A stretch of DNA of 64,000 nt from Rheinheimera tangshanensis (GTDB lineage Bacteria > Pseudomonadota > Gammaproteobacteria > Enterobacterales > Alteromonadaceae), in contig NZ_BMLH01000002.1 of NCBI RefSeq assembly GCF_014645135.1, positions 496,001 through 560,000 of the forward strand, given 5' to 3'. Below are positions 38,657 to 51,408 of the stretch, piece after piece. The notes beneath the pieces are model-generated. The model saw only the letters and a list, made by a program, of their open reading frames with translations, was not told the DNA's origin and searched no databases. Each line of letters starts with the position of its first letter. The first letter of the stretch is position 1. A program made the position numbers and the translations under genes.

Positions 38657-40930
38657 TTAATTATTTAGTAAATATGGGCGTCTATAACCAAAAATACCAT
38701 TCGACAACATGTCGCTGACTGAGAAGCCAGCTCCTTCACCAAAACCTTTCAAGACAAATTGTACGGCGATTCCATTATCGAAGGTTGGAGGTTGTGACAA
38801 ATCATCCAGCGCCAATTCAAGGTTGGTATTGATTTGGCGCTTGGCAACCACACGTATAGCCCAACAACAGGACTCATATTGCAAACCAAAGTTAGCTTCT
38901 ATCATATGATGCTTGTTGATGTCACGATAATAACTGGCAATCAGTTTCCATTTATCATCTATAGGTGTGGTACCTAAAAAACCGACCTGTTCAATTTCGT
39001 AGTCTGAGACCTCACGACTGTAGCGGTGGTTCAACTGCAGCAAACTTTTATCATCAGCCACGTAATCTAAAGTCACGTTACTTTTTACCATCCGCTCATT
39101 GCTTGCATCATACTGCAATGCCGTATTTAAGTACCAGCCCTTGCTCCAGTTCCATAAAAGCTCAGAAGCAAGTACCGAGTCTGCGGTCTGTTCTGTGTCC
39201 TGCAAGGAATTATCTATAGGCTTGGGGTCATCAAGGAAAACGATTTGGCCTAAACTGAAACGAAACAACTCTGTATCTTGCGAGTCATAAAGCCGGGTTG
39301 TCCAGCCTACCGTCAGTTGGTTGGTGTCGGCTATTCGGTCCAGACCTGAATATCTATTTTCACGGAACAAACCATAATAATCGTCCTGCAGCCTGGCTGT
39401 ATCGTAAAGTCCAATATCTGATTGGTCACGATAAGGAATATAAAGATACTGCAACTGGGGCTCGAACGTTTGTAATGACCCCGAATCTTCCCAAGCCAGT
39501 TCTCTTTCCATATTCAATTTGGCATTAATCTGCACTTTAGGTACAGTTCTGGTCGTTTCTTCTTGCACCAGCAGGGTGGTTTGATCGGTATTTTGTTGAT
39601 AGCGCGTGTGCAACAGGCTGGTTTCTGCAACCAGTTCCATGGCTGGCGTGATTAAAGGCCAGCGAATACTGGGTTCCAGGTGTAAACGGTCAGCATTGTT
39701 AATGATAGCTGCATCATTGCGAAAATGGGCATATTGGCTGTGCCAGTTAAACTCAAAACCTGCAGCTAAATCCAAAGGTGCAGCTGAGCTCAGATCAATC
39801 TGAGGCAAAGCAGCATAAGAAGGGGAATAATTCCCAAGGATTTCAAAACCCTGCAGACGAATTTCTGAGTTCAGATAATCGCCGAAATAATTCAGGCTAG
39901 CTTGACGGTATAACTGCGTATCGCTTTGATTGCTGTAATCTGAACCTAATTCAGACAAGTAGGCGTCGTCGCTGACATCGGTGAAATCGACACTGGCTCG
40001 CCAGCGGTCCGACAGATCACCGGTGTGGCTAAAATGAGTTAAATAACGACTGCCAAAGTCTGCAGGTTTGTCATTATCATCAGGCAACACTTCTACTTGC
40101 AGTTGACCAGCATGGGCCTCTGTCAGATAACGGAATTCAGTATTGAGCTGTGCGCCCCTTTTACTCATCATACGTGGACTGATGGTCGCATCGTAATTCT
40201 CTGCCAGATTCAGGTAATAAGGAGTTTCAAGTTCTAGCCCCAACTTTTGCGAGCTGCCAATTTTTGGAAACAATAAACCACTTTTACGTTTGTCACTGAC
40301 CGGGAAGGTCATATAAGGTAAATAAAAAACCGGGACATCCTGAATTTTGATCACCGAATGCCAGGCTTCGCCCCAACCATCCTCTGAGTTGATATTAATT
40401 TTATCTGCATGCAAGGCCCAGCTACTGTCGTTTGCAGGGCAAGTGGTGAAACTCGCCTCTGACAAATTGATCTGTTGCTTTACAGCACTCATTTCTTTGG
40501 CATAACCACGCCCAGACTGGCTGACCAGTTGATAATCAGCGTCGTTTAACACGGCCTTGTCTTCTTTGAGCTGCGCACTAAACTGGCTGCTGCTGACTTT
40601 TAAATCAGGGCTGTAGTACTGGATCCCTCCAGTGGCAAGCAAGGTTTGTTCTTTTTGGCTGAGCTGCGCATTTGCAGCATGGAGCATGGTATTGCGGTAA
40701 ATAATTTCTATATTGCCGTCAAATAATGCAGTTTGGTCTTGCATCATTCGGATCCGGTCAGACAAAATCTGTAGTCTGCTGTCTTTTGCTGATAAAGAAC
40801 TAAGCTTGGCTGGCATTTCAACCGCACTGTAACATTGCTCAATAGGTTGAGATGTTTGCTCTTCTGCATGGACTATATAGGGGATACCAAGTGCCATGAT
40901 AATGAGGCGATAGATCAGAGAATGAGTCAT
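38657..40930 (-). CDS. lptD: LPS-assembly protein LptD
   Basis: Outer-membrane beta-barrel that, with lipoprotein LptE, inserts lipopolysaccharide into the outer leaflet. The 757-residue precursor has a signal peptide ending near VHA (residue 22), an OstA/LptA-like jelly roll (about 50-190) and a large C-terminal barrel. The four cysteines needed for the two non-consecutive disulfides are present: Cys 33, Cys 164 and the pair Cys 688/689. It heads the lptD-surA-pdxA-rsmA-apaG-apaH operon and is divergent from amgK across 130 bases. Confidence 0.96.
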   Translation of the reverse strand: MTHSLIYRLIIMALGIPYIVHAEEQTSQPIEQCYSAVEMPAKLSSLSAKDSRLQILSDRIRMMQDQTALFDGNIEIIYRNTMLHAANAQLSQKEQTLLATGGIQYYSPDLKVSSSQFSAQLKEDKAVLNDADYQLVSQSGRGYAKEMSAVKQQINLSEASFTTCPANDSSWALHADKININSEDGWGEAWHSVIKIQDVPVFYLPYMTFPVSDKRKSGLLFPKIGSSQKLGLELETPYYLNLAENYDATISPRMMSKRGAQLNTEFRYLTEAHAGQLQVEVLPDDNDKPADFGSRYLTHFSHTGDLSDRWRASVDFTDVSDDAYLSELGSDYSNQSDTQLYRQASLNYFGDYLNSEIRLQGFEILGNYSPSYAALPQIDLSSAAPLDLAAGFEFNWHSQYAHFRNDAAIINNADRLHLEPSIRWPLITPAMELVAETSLLHTRYQQNTDQTTLLVQEETTRTVPKVQINAKLNMERELAWEDSGSLQTFEPQLQYLYIPYRDQSDIGLYDTARLQDDYYGLFRENRYSGLDRIADTNQLTVGWTTRLYDSQDTELFRFSLGQIVFLDDPKPIDNSLQDTEQTADSVLASELLWNWSKGWYLNTALQYDASNERMVKSNVTLDYVADDKSLLQLNHRYSREVSDYEIEQVGFLGTTPIDDKWKLIASYYRDINKHHMIEANFGLQYESCCWAIRVVAKRQINTNLELALDDLSQPPTFDNGIAVQFVLKGFGEGAGFSVSDMLSNGIFGYRRPYLLNN

Positions 40931-41060
40931 GCAACCTACTTAGTACAATACCTGAAATGGGTGAAAACGACCGGAACACCGAGCGAGCTATAATAAATCA
41001 ATTTTCCAGATCCTGCTAATCCGTTATAGTGCTGGCTTTGACCTGTAGGGGAAGAGTGAA

Positions 41061-43533
<2,473 letters not shown>

Positions 43534-43537
<4 letters not shown>

Positions 43538-43878
43538 TCGCGGAAAAACATAAAATAGACAGCTCCCATCAGACACAAACCGGCGTAGACATAATTCCAT
43601 TTGAAGGGCTCTTTCATATAGAGCACCGCGAATGGGATAAATACGCTCAAGGTAATAACTTCCTGCAGAATTTTTAGCTGAGCCAGACTCAGTACCTGAT
43701 GACCTATCCGATTGGCAGGTACCATTAACATGTATTCAAACAAAGCTATCCCCCAGGATACGGCAATCGCAATGTACAACGCTGAGCTCTTAAAATGCTT
43801 TAGGTGCCCATACCAGGCAAAGGTCATAAAGATATTACTGGCGGTGAGCAATAAGACGGTTTGGATCAAGGGCGACAT
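43534..43878 (-). CDS. DUF486 / DMT-family small membrane protein
   Basis: A 114-residue, almost wholly hydrophobic protein with four predicted transmembrane helices (about 6-24, 30-50, 65-87 and 93-112). The blocks TFAWYGHLK, SWGIALFEYMLMVPANRIG and LQEVITLSVFIPFAVLYMKEP are typical of DUF486, which belongs to the drug/metabolite transporter superfamily. Substrate unknown. The gene is monocistronic and converges with djlA, with a four-base overlap. Confidence 0.88.
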
Positions 43879-43959
43879 AGTCCAGCTTTTCCGGTATGTG
43901 GTGACAAAATGATGAATGCTGCACAGTGTAATAGTTTTTTATCCGAGGCAAAGTGATTT

Positions 43960-44727
43960 TTAGTAGCCCTGATAGCTCAGCCAGCCGTATATTTCTTTCA
44001 GTACCCGTTGCTGAGTTTCAGCTTGTGCACTAAGTCCACTGATTTCACGTTGGCGATAGAGTAATTTTTGTTGTTGCCTTGCCAATTGTTTTCTTAATTG
44101 CCACTGGGCTGCGACTTGCCGATTTCCTTGTTCTTGCATCAGATCTAAAGTGGGAACCTGTTGCTTAGCTATGGCTAAGGGCAAGCTGCGTTGCTGTTCT
44201 GCTAACGGCAAATAAGCTTCCAGCAAAATAAGAGATTGAGGCTCTTGTAATTTTTTATCTGCATACAGCTGGCTGAGTAGTGCGGCGCTGCTGCCCTGAG
44301 CTACAACTATGATGGCATTGTTCTCTGGCTGCACACTGGCCATTGCTGCCGCGACACGTTGTTGCAGCTGCATTTTGTAGCTGTCTAACGCTGCAATATC
44401 ATCCTCAAAAGGAGCATCTGGTACAGCTATAGCTAAAGTGTCCCAGCCATAATCATTAAATTCTTTACGAAGTAAATTCAGATATTTAGGACTTGCAGCG
44501 TGTTGAGACCAGTCGGGAATAAATAAAATAGTGCCTTTTACTTTTGCAGTAAATGCGGCTCGTTTTAATGCCAGAAAACTTTGGTCGCCAGCCAATAATT
44601 CGGTGATTTCATCTGTAGGTAATTGCCAGCTTAAATCGGATTGATTCCATTGCTCCATCGACATAGGTTCTGAAGTTGCGGTGCAGCAGCTTAAAAGCAG
44701 CAGAACAACTAAACTTTTTGGTAGCAT
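43960..44727 (-). CDS. DUF3530-family secreted protein (alpha/beta-hydrolase-like)
   Basis: The 255-residue protein has a Sec signal, possibly a lipoprotein one (LLLSCCTATSEP). A DUF3530-like body follows with FIPDWSQHAASPKYLNLLRKEFNDYGWDTLAIAVPD and a nucleophile-elbow-like VVAQGSSAAL. The C-terminal 80 residues are rich in Gln and charged residues and look helical. It is probably periplasmic; enzymatic activity is unproven. It stands alone upstream of the ompA-like gene's terminator region. Confidence 0.75.
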   Translation of the reverse strand: MLPKSLVVLLLLSCCTATSEPMSMEQWNQSDLSWQLPTDEITELLAGDQSFLALKRAAFTAKVKGTILFIPDWSQHAASPKYLNLLRKEFNDYGWDTLAIAVPDAPFEDDIAALDSYKMQLQQRVAAAMASVQPENNAIIVVAQGSSAALLSQLYADKKLQEPQSLILLEAYLPLAEQQRSLPLAIAKQQVPTLDLMQEQGNRQVAAQWQLRKQLARQQQKLLYRQREISGLSAQAETQQRVLKEIYGWLSYQGY

Positions 44728-44814
44728 TAGCTCGACTCTGAAGTATGAAAATCTGTATAGGCTATATCGGCAGCCTATTGCGAAACTTTATCGATGAGTA
44801 TGAATGAAAGGAAT

Positions 44815-44842
44815 AAAAAAACCGCCTTGCGGCGGTTTTTTC
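44815..44842 (-). terminator. Rho-independent terminator of the OmpA-family gene
   Basis: Read on the minus strand: stem AAAAAACCGCC/GGCGGTTTTTT with loop GCAA and a following T run, just after the stop at 44855. Confidence 0.93.
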
Positions 44843-44854
44843 TCAAAGCAGAGA

Positions 44855-45919
44855 TTAACGCTCTACTTTCTCTTTTACTGTAGCAGTAACAATAGCTTCG
44901 ATGCGGCGGTTAGCAGCATGAGCAGCTGCAGTATTGCCTTCTACTTTTGGACGGTTCACACCGTAGCCAGTAGCAGTAACGCGGCTTGCACTGATACCGT
45001 GTTCATTGGTCAGAACCTGAGCAACAGCGTCAGCACGACGTTGAGATAACTTCATGTTATAAGCTGCAGAGCCTACGTTTGAAGCATGACCACCGATTTC
45101 AACATCAGTACCAGGGAAACGTTTCAGGAAGGCTGCTAATTCAGCGATTTCTGTTCTGTACTCTGGTTTGATTTCAGCTGAGTCGTTAGCAAACTGAGCT
45201 TTTAAAGTGAAGTTCACTTCTTTTTCTGTGAAGATTGAACAACCTGTTGCGTCTACTTTATCAGTAGAAGGAGTGCCTGGGCACAGGTCGTTTGCATCAG
45301 GTACACCGTCGTTGTCGCTGTCGGCGACTACAACAACAGGAGCTGCTACTGGCTCTGGAGCCGGAGTTGGTTCAGCTACAACAGGAGCATCACCAAACAG
45401 CACTGACATACCTAATTTAATGCCTGCATCACCAAAGCCATCATCCAGACTTTGGTAGCGGTTCATTTCACCGAATAAAGACACGCGATCCGTTGCATAG
45501 TAGCGGTAACCAACACCAGCGTTCACTGCATAACCGTCATCACCGCCTTTGAATTGTAAATGCTTCAGACCACCAGCAATATACATGCCTGTGGTACCTA
45601 CATTATACAAAGCGTCAAGACCTGTGCGTTCAGCGCTCAATTTTTCGTCAGTGTTTAACTGTTCTAAACGTTGTTTGCTGTGCTCAAGACGCATACCCCA
45701 GGTTTCGTTGAAGTAATAGCCTAATTCAAAACCAAAACCTAAACCTTTGTCTTGGAAAGACCAGTCAGCAGATTCAGTTTTTTCGCCATCTGGCAGGTAG
45801 TATTCGGCGAATAAAGAGCCAAAAGCACGATCAGTCAATACTGGTTTTGAGCTATCAGCTAAAACAGTAGTGGATAATAAAGCTGCCGTAATGGCAATTG
45901 CGCTAGTACTTAGTTTCAT
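44855..45919 (-). CDS. OmpA-family outer-membrane porin
   Basis: The 354-residue precursor has a signal peptide (cleavage near VLADS, residue 21-22) and an eight-stranded OmpA-like barrel (about 30-180). A Pro/Ala-rich hinge (APVVAEPTPAPEPVAAPVVV) is followed by a thrombospondin-type-3 calcium-binding motif (DSDNDGVPDANDLCPGTP) and the C-terminal peptidoglycan-binding OmpA domain with NVGSAAYNMKLSQRRADAV. It probably anchors the outer membrane to the cell wall and is a likely abundant protein. Monocistronic with a strong terminator. Confidence 0.93.
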   Translation of the reverse strand: MKLSTSAIAITAALLSTTVLADSSKPVLTDRAFGSLFAEYYLPDGEKTESADWSFQDKGLGFGFELGYYFNETWGMRLEHSKQRLEQLNTDEKLSAERTGLDALYNVGTTGMYIAGGLKHLQFKGGDDGYAVNAGVGYRYYATDRVSLFGEMNRYQSLDDGFGDAGIKLGMSVLFGDAPVVAEPTPAPEPVAAPVVVVADSDNDGVPDANDLCPGTPSTDKVDATGCSIFTEKEVNFTLKAQFANDSAEIKPEYRTEIAELAAFLKRFPGTDVEIGGHASNVGSAAYNMKLSQRRADAVAQVLTNEHGISASRVTATGYGVNRPKVEGNTAAAHAANRRIEAIVTATVKEKVER

Positions 45920-46104
45920 CCATATCTCCTAAGAGGTAAATTGCGGCTGCTATTCTATTTCACTAAAACATTTAGTCAAATTTAGCGGCTCGTTATTACA
46001 AATGTTAGTCAGATATCCACCTGACTCCTTACCCTGATGCTAAGTTTACCTTAAATAACTGAACCTTAGGTTAACAAAGCAATCAATTACAGCTGTTCCT
46101 TTGA

Positions 46105-46758
46105 TCAGAACGGACATTGCACTTCAAAATATAGCTCAATTCCTGAAGTTGGGTGTCTGAATGCCAAAGAGCCAGCATGCAACTGAAGTCGATCTACTGA
46201 ACGTCGTCCACATTCAGTACCATAAAACTTGTCTCCGAGGATCGGATGACCAAGCCACAACATATGTACTCTCAGCTGATGCGATCGCCCTGTAACAGGC
46301 GTTAACTCAACTCTGGTCTGGTGTTGGTTTCGCTCCAGTACCCGGAAGTACGTGAGCGATGGCTTACCGGATCTAAAATGCACCATTTGTTTTGGTCTGT
46401 TGGGCCAATCACACAATAAAGGCAAATCAACAGTCCCGGAGTCCACAGGGACTTGTCCTTCCAGTAAAGCGAAGTAGCGCTTTTTAGTCTGGCGCAGCTC
46501 AAACTGTTTATTCAAAGCCCGCTGACTCTGGGCGTGCATCGCCATGATAACCAGCCCGGATGTCGCCATATCCAACCTGTGTACTATACGGGCTTGCGGC
46601 CATACCAAACGGACCCTATAGTCCAGGCTGTCTTTGTGCTCCGGAGCTTTGCCAGGAACAGTAAGGAGTCCACTTGGTTTATTCAGGATCACAATATCCT
46701 CATCCTGAAAAACTATATCCAGATATGGGGTCGTCGGTGGCCTATATTCAAGTAGCAT
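46105..46758 (-). CDS. rluA: Dual-specificity pseudouridine synthase RluA (23S rRNA U746 / tRNA U32)
   Basis: The 217-residue RluA-family enzyme lacks an S4 domain. The catalytic Asp lies in ARIVHRLDMATSGLVIMAM, with KKRYFALLEG, GRSHQLRVHM and HPILGDKFYG as further conserved blocks. The short length and its position 11 bases downstream of rapA, as in E. coli, support RluA rather than other family members. Cytoplasmic. Confidence 0.93.
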   Translation of the reverse strand: MLLEYRPPTTPYLDIVFQDEDIVILNKPSGLLTVPGKAPEHKDSLDYRVRLVWPQARIVHRLDMATSGLVIMAMHAQSQRALNKQFELRQTKKRYFALLEGQVPVDSGTVDLPLLCDWPNRPKQMVHFRSGKPSLTYFRVLERNQHQTRVELTPVTGRSHQLRVHMLWLGHPILGDKFYGTECGRRSVDRLQLHAGSLAFRHPTSGIELYFEVQCPF

Positions 46759-46769
46759 TTTATTAACTT

Positions 46770-49685
46770 TTAATCATGACTGACAACAACGACCCGCAGC
46801 GCATCAAATTTTAACCTGGCTTTACTGATGTAATCCGTTAATTCTTGTTGCTGTTGTTGTAAATATGCAATTTCTTCCGGACGTACCGAAGGATTTAGTT
46901 TTTGTAGCGCCTGCAGACGTTCGATTTGAGCGTTCAATTTTTGTTGCATCAATTCTTGTGCTTGTTGTTGTACTTCGACAAGACGCGCAGTCGCCAATTC
47001 CTGAGCTTTGCCTATCAACGGATGGATGAAGCTTTGTAAGGCTTTCACCATTTTTGCAGCAGGTTGACGCCCAACAGGTTTTAATTGTTTATTAAACTGC
47101 TCAAAACCCACGTTTGCAGCCAGATTTTTCCCATTTTTTTCCAGCAATAAACGCACAGGAGTCACAGGTAAATAACGACCCAGCTGCAATTCTTTTGGTG
47201 CACTGGCTTCTACAATAAATACAAATTCTACAAAGTAGGTGCCGGCGGGGAGGGCTTTATTCGGCAACAATGCGACAGAACTATTGCCCATTTGTTCATT
47301 GGTCAGAATATCCAGTGTGCCTTGTACCATCGGATGATCCCAGCTTAAGAACTGGATATCTTCCTGTGCTAAAGCCGTTGCTCTGTCAAAAGTGACACTG
47401 ATGCCATCGTCGTCCAGCATCGGGTAATGGCTGTGCAGATGCTCGGACATCGTCAGCACCATGCTATTTTCACCCCGGTCGTCTTGGTTGACACCCAACA
47501 CATCCCAGGCTCTTAGCATAAACATAGGTAACTTCGTCTCGTCATCCAAAGCAGCGATAGCTTCAGCAAGTTCACGGGCCTTGCCTTGGCCTGAACTATT
47601 GATTTCCAGCAGTTTATCGCGGCCTTGCTCCAGTTTTTGTTTCAGTTGCTGGTTGAGTTCTGCGCTTTTGGTAATCAGCGACTGAACGGCTTCTTGATCC
47701 ACAGTAGTAGCGGCCAGCAATTCAAACAGCTCTGTGCAGACCTGTTCAAATACCGAGCGTCCGGTCTGGCAAGTCTGGCTCAGTGCCTGTAAACCCTGTT
47801 GATACCAATCCAGCAGTACCTGCTGTGGATGAGCGGCAAAATACGGTATATGAATTTGAATATCCTGAGTCTGACCTATACGGTCCAGACGACCGATACG
47901 CTGTTCCAGCAAGTCAGGGTTTAAAGGTAAATCAAATAACACCAGATGATGAGCAAACTGGAAGTTGCGGCCTTCACTGCCTATTTCTGAACAGATCAGC
48001 ATTTGAGCGCTGTTGTCTTCCTGAGCAAAATAAGCGGCAGCCATATCCCGTTCAACAATAGTCATGCCTTCGTGGAAGACTGACGCTCGAATACCCTCAC
48101 GCACACGCACAGCTTCTTCTAGTGCGATCGCTGTGTCGGCATGAGCACAGATCAGTAAAAACTTGCTGCGTTTATGTTGTTTCAGTAAGGCAATCAGGTG
48201 ATCGACTCTAGGGTCAAACTGCCACCAACTGCTGGCTTTGCCTTCGAACTCCTGAAACACCCGCTCAGGGAATAAACTGGCTTTGGCTTTTTGCTCCAAA
48301 CTTTGTTGTTTATTAAAGGCTTGTTGCACTTTTAACGCATTTTTATATTGTTCAGGCAGTTCTAAAGCCACGACTTGTGGCTGGCGTTGGGGGAAACCTG
48401 AAATAGCACTACGGCTATTACGGAATAAAATCCTGCCTGTACCGTGACGGTCCAGTAATTGATTTAACAGCTGCTGTTTTGCTTGATCAATATCATCATC
48501 ACTGCTGTTAGTCTGTTGCAAAGTGGCCAGAGCAGTTTTGATGTCGCTTTCGGCTAACAGCTTGCTTAAAGCTTGTGCGGACGCCGAACTTAAAGGTGTT
48601 TGATCCAAAACCGCACCAGCTAAATCAGCGATCTGTTTATAGCTTTGTTCTTCTGCAATAAAAGCCTGATAGTCGTGGAAACGGTTGGGATCTAATAAAC
48701 GCAAACGGGCGAAATGGCTCTGATGACCTAATTGATCAGGAGTGGCCGTTAGTAAAATTAAACCAGCTGTGCCTTCAGCCAGTTCTTCAATACGCTGATA
48801 TTCAGTGCTGGCCGCTTCTTCGCTCCACTGCAAATGGTGAGCTTCATCCACCACTAATAAGTCCCAGTCGGCTTCAACTGCTTTTTGGTGATGGCTACGT
48901 TTTTTTACCAGGAATTCAAGGCTGGTTAACACCAGCTGTTCAGTTTCAAACGGATTGCCACCATCCAATGAGGATTCCACACAACGTTCGTCATCAAAAA
49001 TAGAAAACTTCAGGTTGAAACGACGTAACATTTCCACCAGCCACTGATGCTGCAGCGACTCGGGCACGACCACCAATACGCGTTTTGCTAAACCTGCCAG
49101 CACTTGTTGATGAATAATTAAACCGGCTTCAATAGTTTTACCTAAACCTACTTCGTCGGCCAGCAACACGCGCGGTGCGTGGCGTTTGGCTACCTCTTCT
49201 GCAATATAGAGCTGATGTGGGATCAAACTCATACGGCCACCAACCAGACCTTGCAATGGACTTTGTTGCTGGCGGTGCAAATGCTGCCAGCTCTGATAAC
49301 GCAGCGGGAAGGTTTCAAAACGATCCACCTGACCGGCAAATAAGCGGTCCTGTGGCTGGCTAAAACTAATAAAGTGATCGAGGAATAATTCGCGTAAGGC
49401 TACAGTTTCGTTGGTGTCTGTACGGGTGCCATGATAAATAAAACAGTCGTTTTTGCTTTCGACTTCGCTGATTAATAGAGAAAAACCTTCAGCGCTTTTG
49501 ACTGTATCGCCCGGGTTAAACTGAACACGGGTCAGCGGTGCTTCCAAAATAGAGTACAGACGGTTTTCACCACTGGCTGGAAACAGTAAAGTCAGCATTC
49601 TGCCTTCCTGCCCAATTACAGTACCTAAACCTAAATCCGACTCACTGTCGCTGATCCAACGTTGGCCCAAAGCAAATTTTATCAT
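46770..49685 (-). CDS. rapA: RNA polymerase-associated ATPase RapA (HepA)
   Basis: SWI2/SNF2 translocase that recycles RNA polymerase after transcription. The 971-residue protein has N-terminal Tudor-like domains (to about 105), helicase lobes with Walker A ADEVGLGKTIEAG (about 176-188), the DEAH box VVDEAHH, QRIGRLDRIGQTQDI in motif VI, and the long RapA-specific C-terminus. Length matches E. coli (968). It precedes rluA on the same strand. Confidence 0.97.
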   Translation of the reverse strand: MIKFALGQRWISDSESDLGLGTVIGQEGRMLTLLFPASGENRLYSILEAPLTRVQFNPGDTVKSAEGFSLLISEVESKNDCFIYHGTRTDTNETVALRELFLDHFISFSQPQDRLFAGQVDRFETFPLRYQSWQHLHRQQQSPLQGLVGGRMSLIPHQLYIAEEVAKRHAPRVLLADEVGLGKTIEAGLIIHQQVLAGLAKRVLVVVPESLQHQWLVEMLRRFNLKFSIFDDERCVESSLDGGNPFETEQLVLTSLEFLVKKRSHHQKAVEADWDLLVVDEAHHLQWSEEAASTEYQRIEELAEGTAGLILLTATPDQLGHQSHFARLRLLDPNRFHDYQAFIAEEQSYKQIADLAGAVLDQTPLSSASAQALSKLLAESDIKTALATLQQTNSSDDDIDQAKQQLLNQLLDRHGTGRILFRNSRSAISGFPQRQPQVVALELPEQYKNALKVQQAFNKQQSLEQKAKASLFPERVFQEFEGKASSWWQFDPRVDHLIALLKQHKRSKFLLICAHADTAIALEEAVRVREGIRASVFHEGMTIVERDMAAAYFAQEDNSAQMLICSEIGSEGRNFQFAHHLVLFDLPLNPDLLEQRIGRLDRIGQTQDIQIHIPYFAAHPQQVLLDWYQQGLQALSQTCQTGRSVFEQVCTELFELLAATTVDQEAVQSLITKSAELNQQLKQKLEQGRDKLLEINSSGQGKARELAEAIAALDDETKLPMFMLRAWDVLGVNQDDRGENSMVLTMSEHLHSHYPMLDDDGISVTFDRATALAQEDIQFLSWDHPMVQGTLDILTNEQMGNSSVALLPNKALPAGTYFVEFVFIVEASAPKELQLGRYLPVTPVRLLLEKNGKNLAANVGFEQFNKQLKPVGRQPAAKMVKALQSFIHPLIGKAQELATARLVEVQQQAQELMQQKLNAQIERLQALQKLNPSVRPEEIAYLQQQQQELTDYISKARLKFDALRVVVVSHD

Positions 49686-49976
49686 CTTGTCCTCACTGCA
49701 GAAAATGGCGCGCTATGGTACAGCTAAATGCCTGATACCGCATCAGCTCAACGAACGTATTTTTTTGTAATAGATTAAAAATCGTCATCTATTGGTCATA
49801 CAGGCAGTGCATTTTTGCTCTAAGCTTAGATCAAATGAATAAAAGTACTGCGGGTTCTGTCTTTGCTGAACCAAACAGCATCCTATAAGTCAGACGCTGT
49901 ATACCGAAAATAAATAAAGATTGTTGTATTTTTGCCATGGACTTTCATGGTTTTTATTGACGCTAAGGAGCTGCTT

Positions 49977-51368
49977 ATGGCGCGAAGAAGAGCTAAAGAT
50001 AAAAAAATATACGTTCTGGACACCAACATTCTACTGCATGAACCTTTCGCCTTCTTAAACTTTCAGGAACACGACGTTGTCATCCCGATGACAGTGCTCG
50101 AAGAATTGGATCACATCAAAGACAAGCATAAAGACGTCAGTCGTGAAGCCCGTATTGCGATTCGAGCTTTGGAGGATGTGCTTAAAGACGCAACACCGGA
50201 ACAGATGCTACAGGGTGTCGCTTTACCCAGTCATGCAGAGGAAAAAAATGCCGGTCATTTATTTATTATTAATGACCATCATATCAGTGATCAGATACCA
50301 GGTTTACCTGGTGGGGAAAACGATCATTTGATTATTAATACTGCGTTGTTTTTACAGAGGGAAAAAGCGCCGACCAAAGTGATACTCGTCACTAAAGATA
50401 TTAATATGCGACTTAAAGCTAAAGGCGCAGGACTGAAACTGGTTGAAGATTACCGTACCGACCAGTTGATTGACGATGTACGATTTTTATATAAAGGCTA
50501 TTACAAGTTTTCGGGTGATTTTTGGTCCGTCGTCAAAGACTGCCGCACCCACAATGAAGGCCGTGAAACCTACCATTTTGTACCCCGTTCCGTTTTACCT
50601 AATGCTTATATCAACGAATACCTGATTGACGAAGCTGAAACTTTTGCTGGCCGGGTGCTGGAAATCAATGAACAGGAAATCAAAATTCTTGATTTAGGTT
50701 TTGAGCGCCTGATGCACAAACACGCCTGGGGTATCCACCCGAAAAATATTTATCAGGCAATGGCGTTAAACGCCTTGCTTGACCCGGATATGGATTTAGT
50801 GATCCTGACTGGCCCCGCCGGTTGCGGTAAAACTCTGATTGCGTTGGCCGCGGCGCTGGAGCTGGTGATTGAAAAGGGCATGTACGACAAAGTAATAGTC
50901 ACCCGCAACACGCCGGAAATTGCTGAGTCTATCGGCTTTTTACCTGGCACAGAAGAAGAGAAAATGGCGCCATGGCTGGCGGCCATTACCGACTCGCTGG
51001 AAGTGTTACATAAAACCGACGAACATCCGCATGCCAGCGTGCAATATATTATGGATAAAGCCAATATCCAGTTTAAGTCAGTCAATTTTATGCGCGGCCG
51101 CAGCATTCAGAATGCAATAGTGCTGCTGGATGAATGTCAGAACTTAAGTGCAGCTCAGCTGAAAACCATCATCACCCGTTGTGGTGAAGGCACCAAGCTG
51201 ATCTGTTCAGGCAACCTGTCGCAAATTGACAGTAACTATCTGACCGCTGTTACTTCAGGTTTGACTTACATCGTAGAGCGTTTTAAAAACTTTGAAGGCA
51301 GTACCACCATCAATCTCAATGGAGTAGTACGTAGCAGATTAGCGTCTTTTGCTGAGGCTAATTTATAA
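49977..51368 (+). CDS. PhoH-family PIN-domain ATPase
   Basis: The 463-residue protein has an N-terminal PIN nuclease-like domain (about 8-150; KKIYVLDTNILLHEP, LEELDHIKDK) and a C-terminal PhoH ATPase (about 250-460) with Walker A GPAGCGKTLIALAA and Walker B VLLDECQN. This PIN-PhoH (PhoH2/YlaK) fusion is related to toxin-antitoxin-type RNA helicase/nucleases. I chose the ATG at 49977 because AAGGAG lies seven bases upstream; the frame opens 15 codons earlier. It is monocistronic between rapA (divergent) and a shared terminator. Confidence 0.93.
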   Translation: MARRRAKDKKIYVLDTNILLHEPFAFLNFQEHDVVIPMTVLEELDHIKDKHKDVSREARIAIRALEDVLKDATPEQMLQGVALPSHAEEKNAGHLFIINDHHISDQIPGLPGGENDHLIINTALFLQREKAPTKVILVTKDINMRLKAKGAGLKLVEDYRTDQLIDDVRFLYKGYYKFSGDFWSVVKDCRTHNEGRETYHFVPRSVLPNAYINEYLIDEAETFAGRVLEINEQEIKILDLGFERLMHKHAWGIHPKNIYQAMALNALLDPDMDLVILTGPAGCGKTLIALAAALELVIEKGMYDKVIVTRNTPEIAESIGFLPGTEEEKMAPWLAAITDSLEVLHKTDEHPHASVQYIMDKANIQFKSVNFMRGRSIQNAIVLLDECQNLSAAQLKTIITRCGEGTKLICSGNLSQIDSNYLTAVTSGLTYIVERFKNFEGSTTINLNGVVRSRLASFAEANL

Positions 51369-51375
51369 ATGCAAT

Positions 51376-51407
51376 AAAAAGCCCCGCAGCAGAGCGGGGC
51401 TTTTTTA
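51376..51407 (+). terminator. Bidirectional Rho-independent terminator between the PhoH gene and the convergent surface-protein gene
   Basis: Stem AAAAAGCCCCGC/GCGGGGCTTTTT, 6-base loop AGCAGA, A and T runs at either side. Confidence 0.93.
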
Positions 51408-51408
51408 G

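Noticed and set aside
49686-49976. Hidden gene or RNA between rapA and the PhoH-family gene
   Set aside because: AT-rich with no hairpin beyond a 5-bp CCATG/CATGG pair and no good frame; it most likely holds the two divergent promoters.
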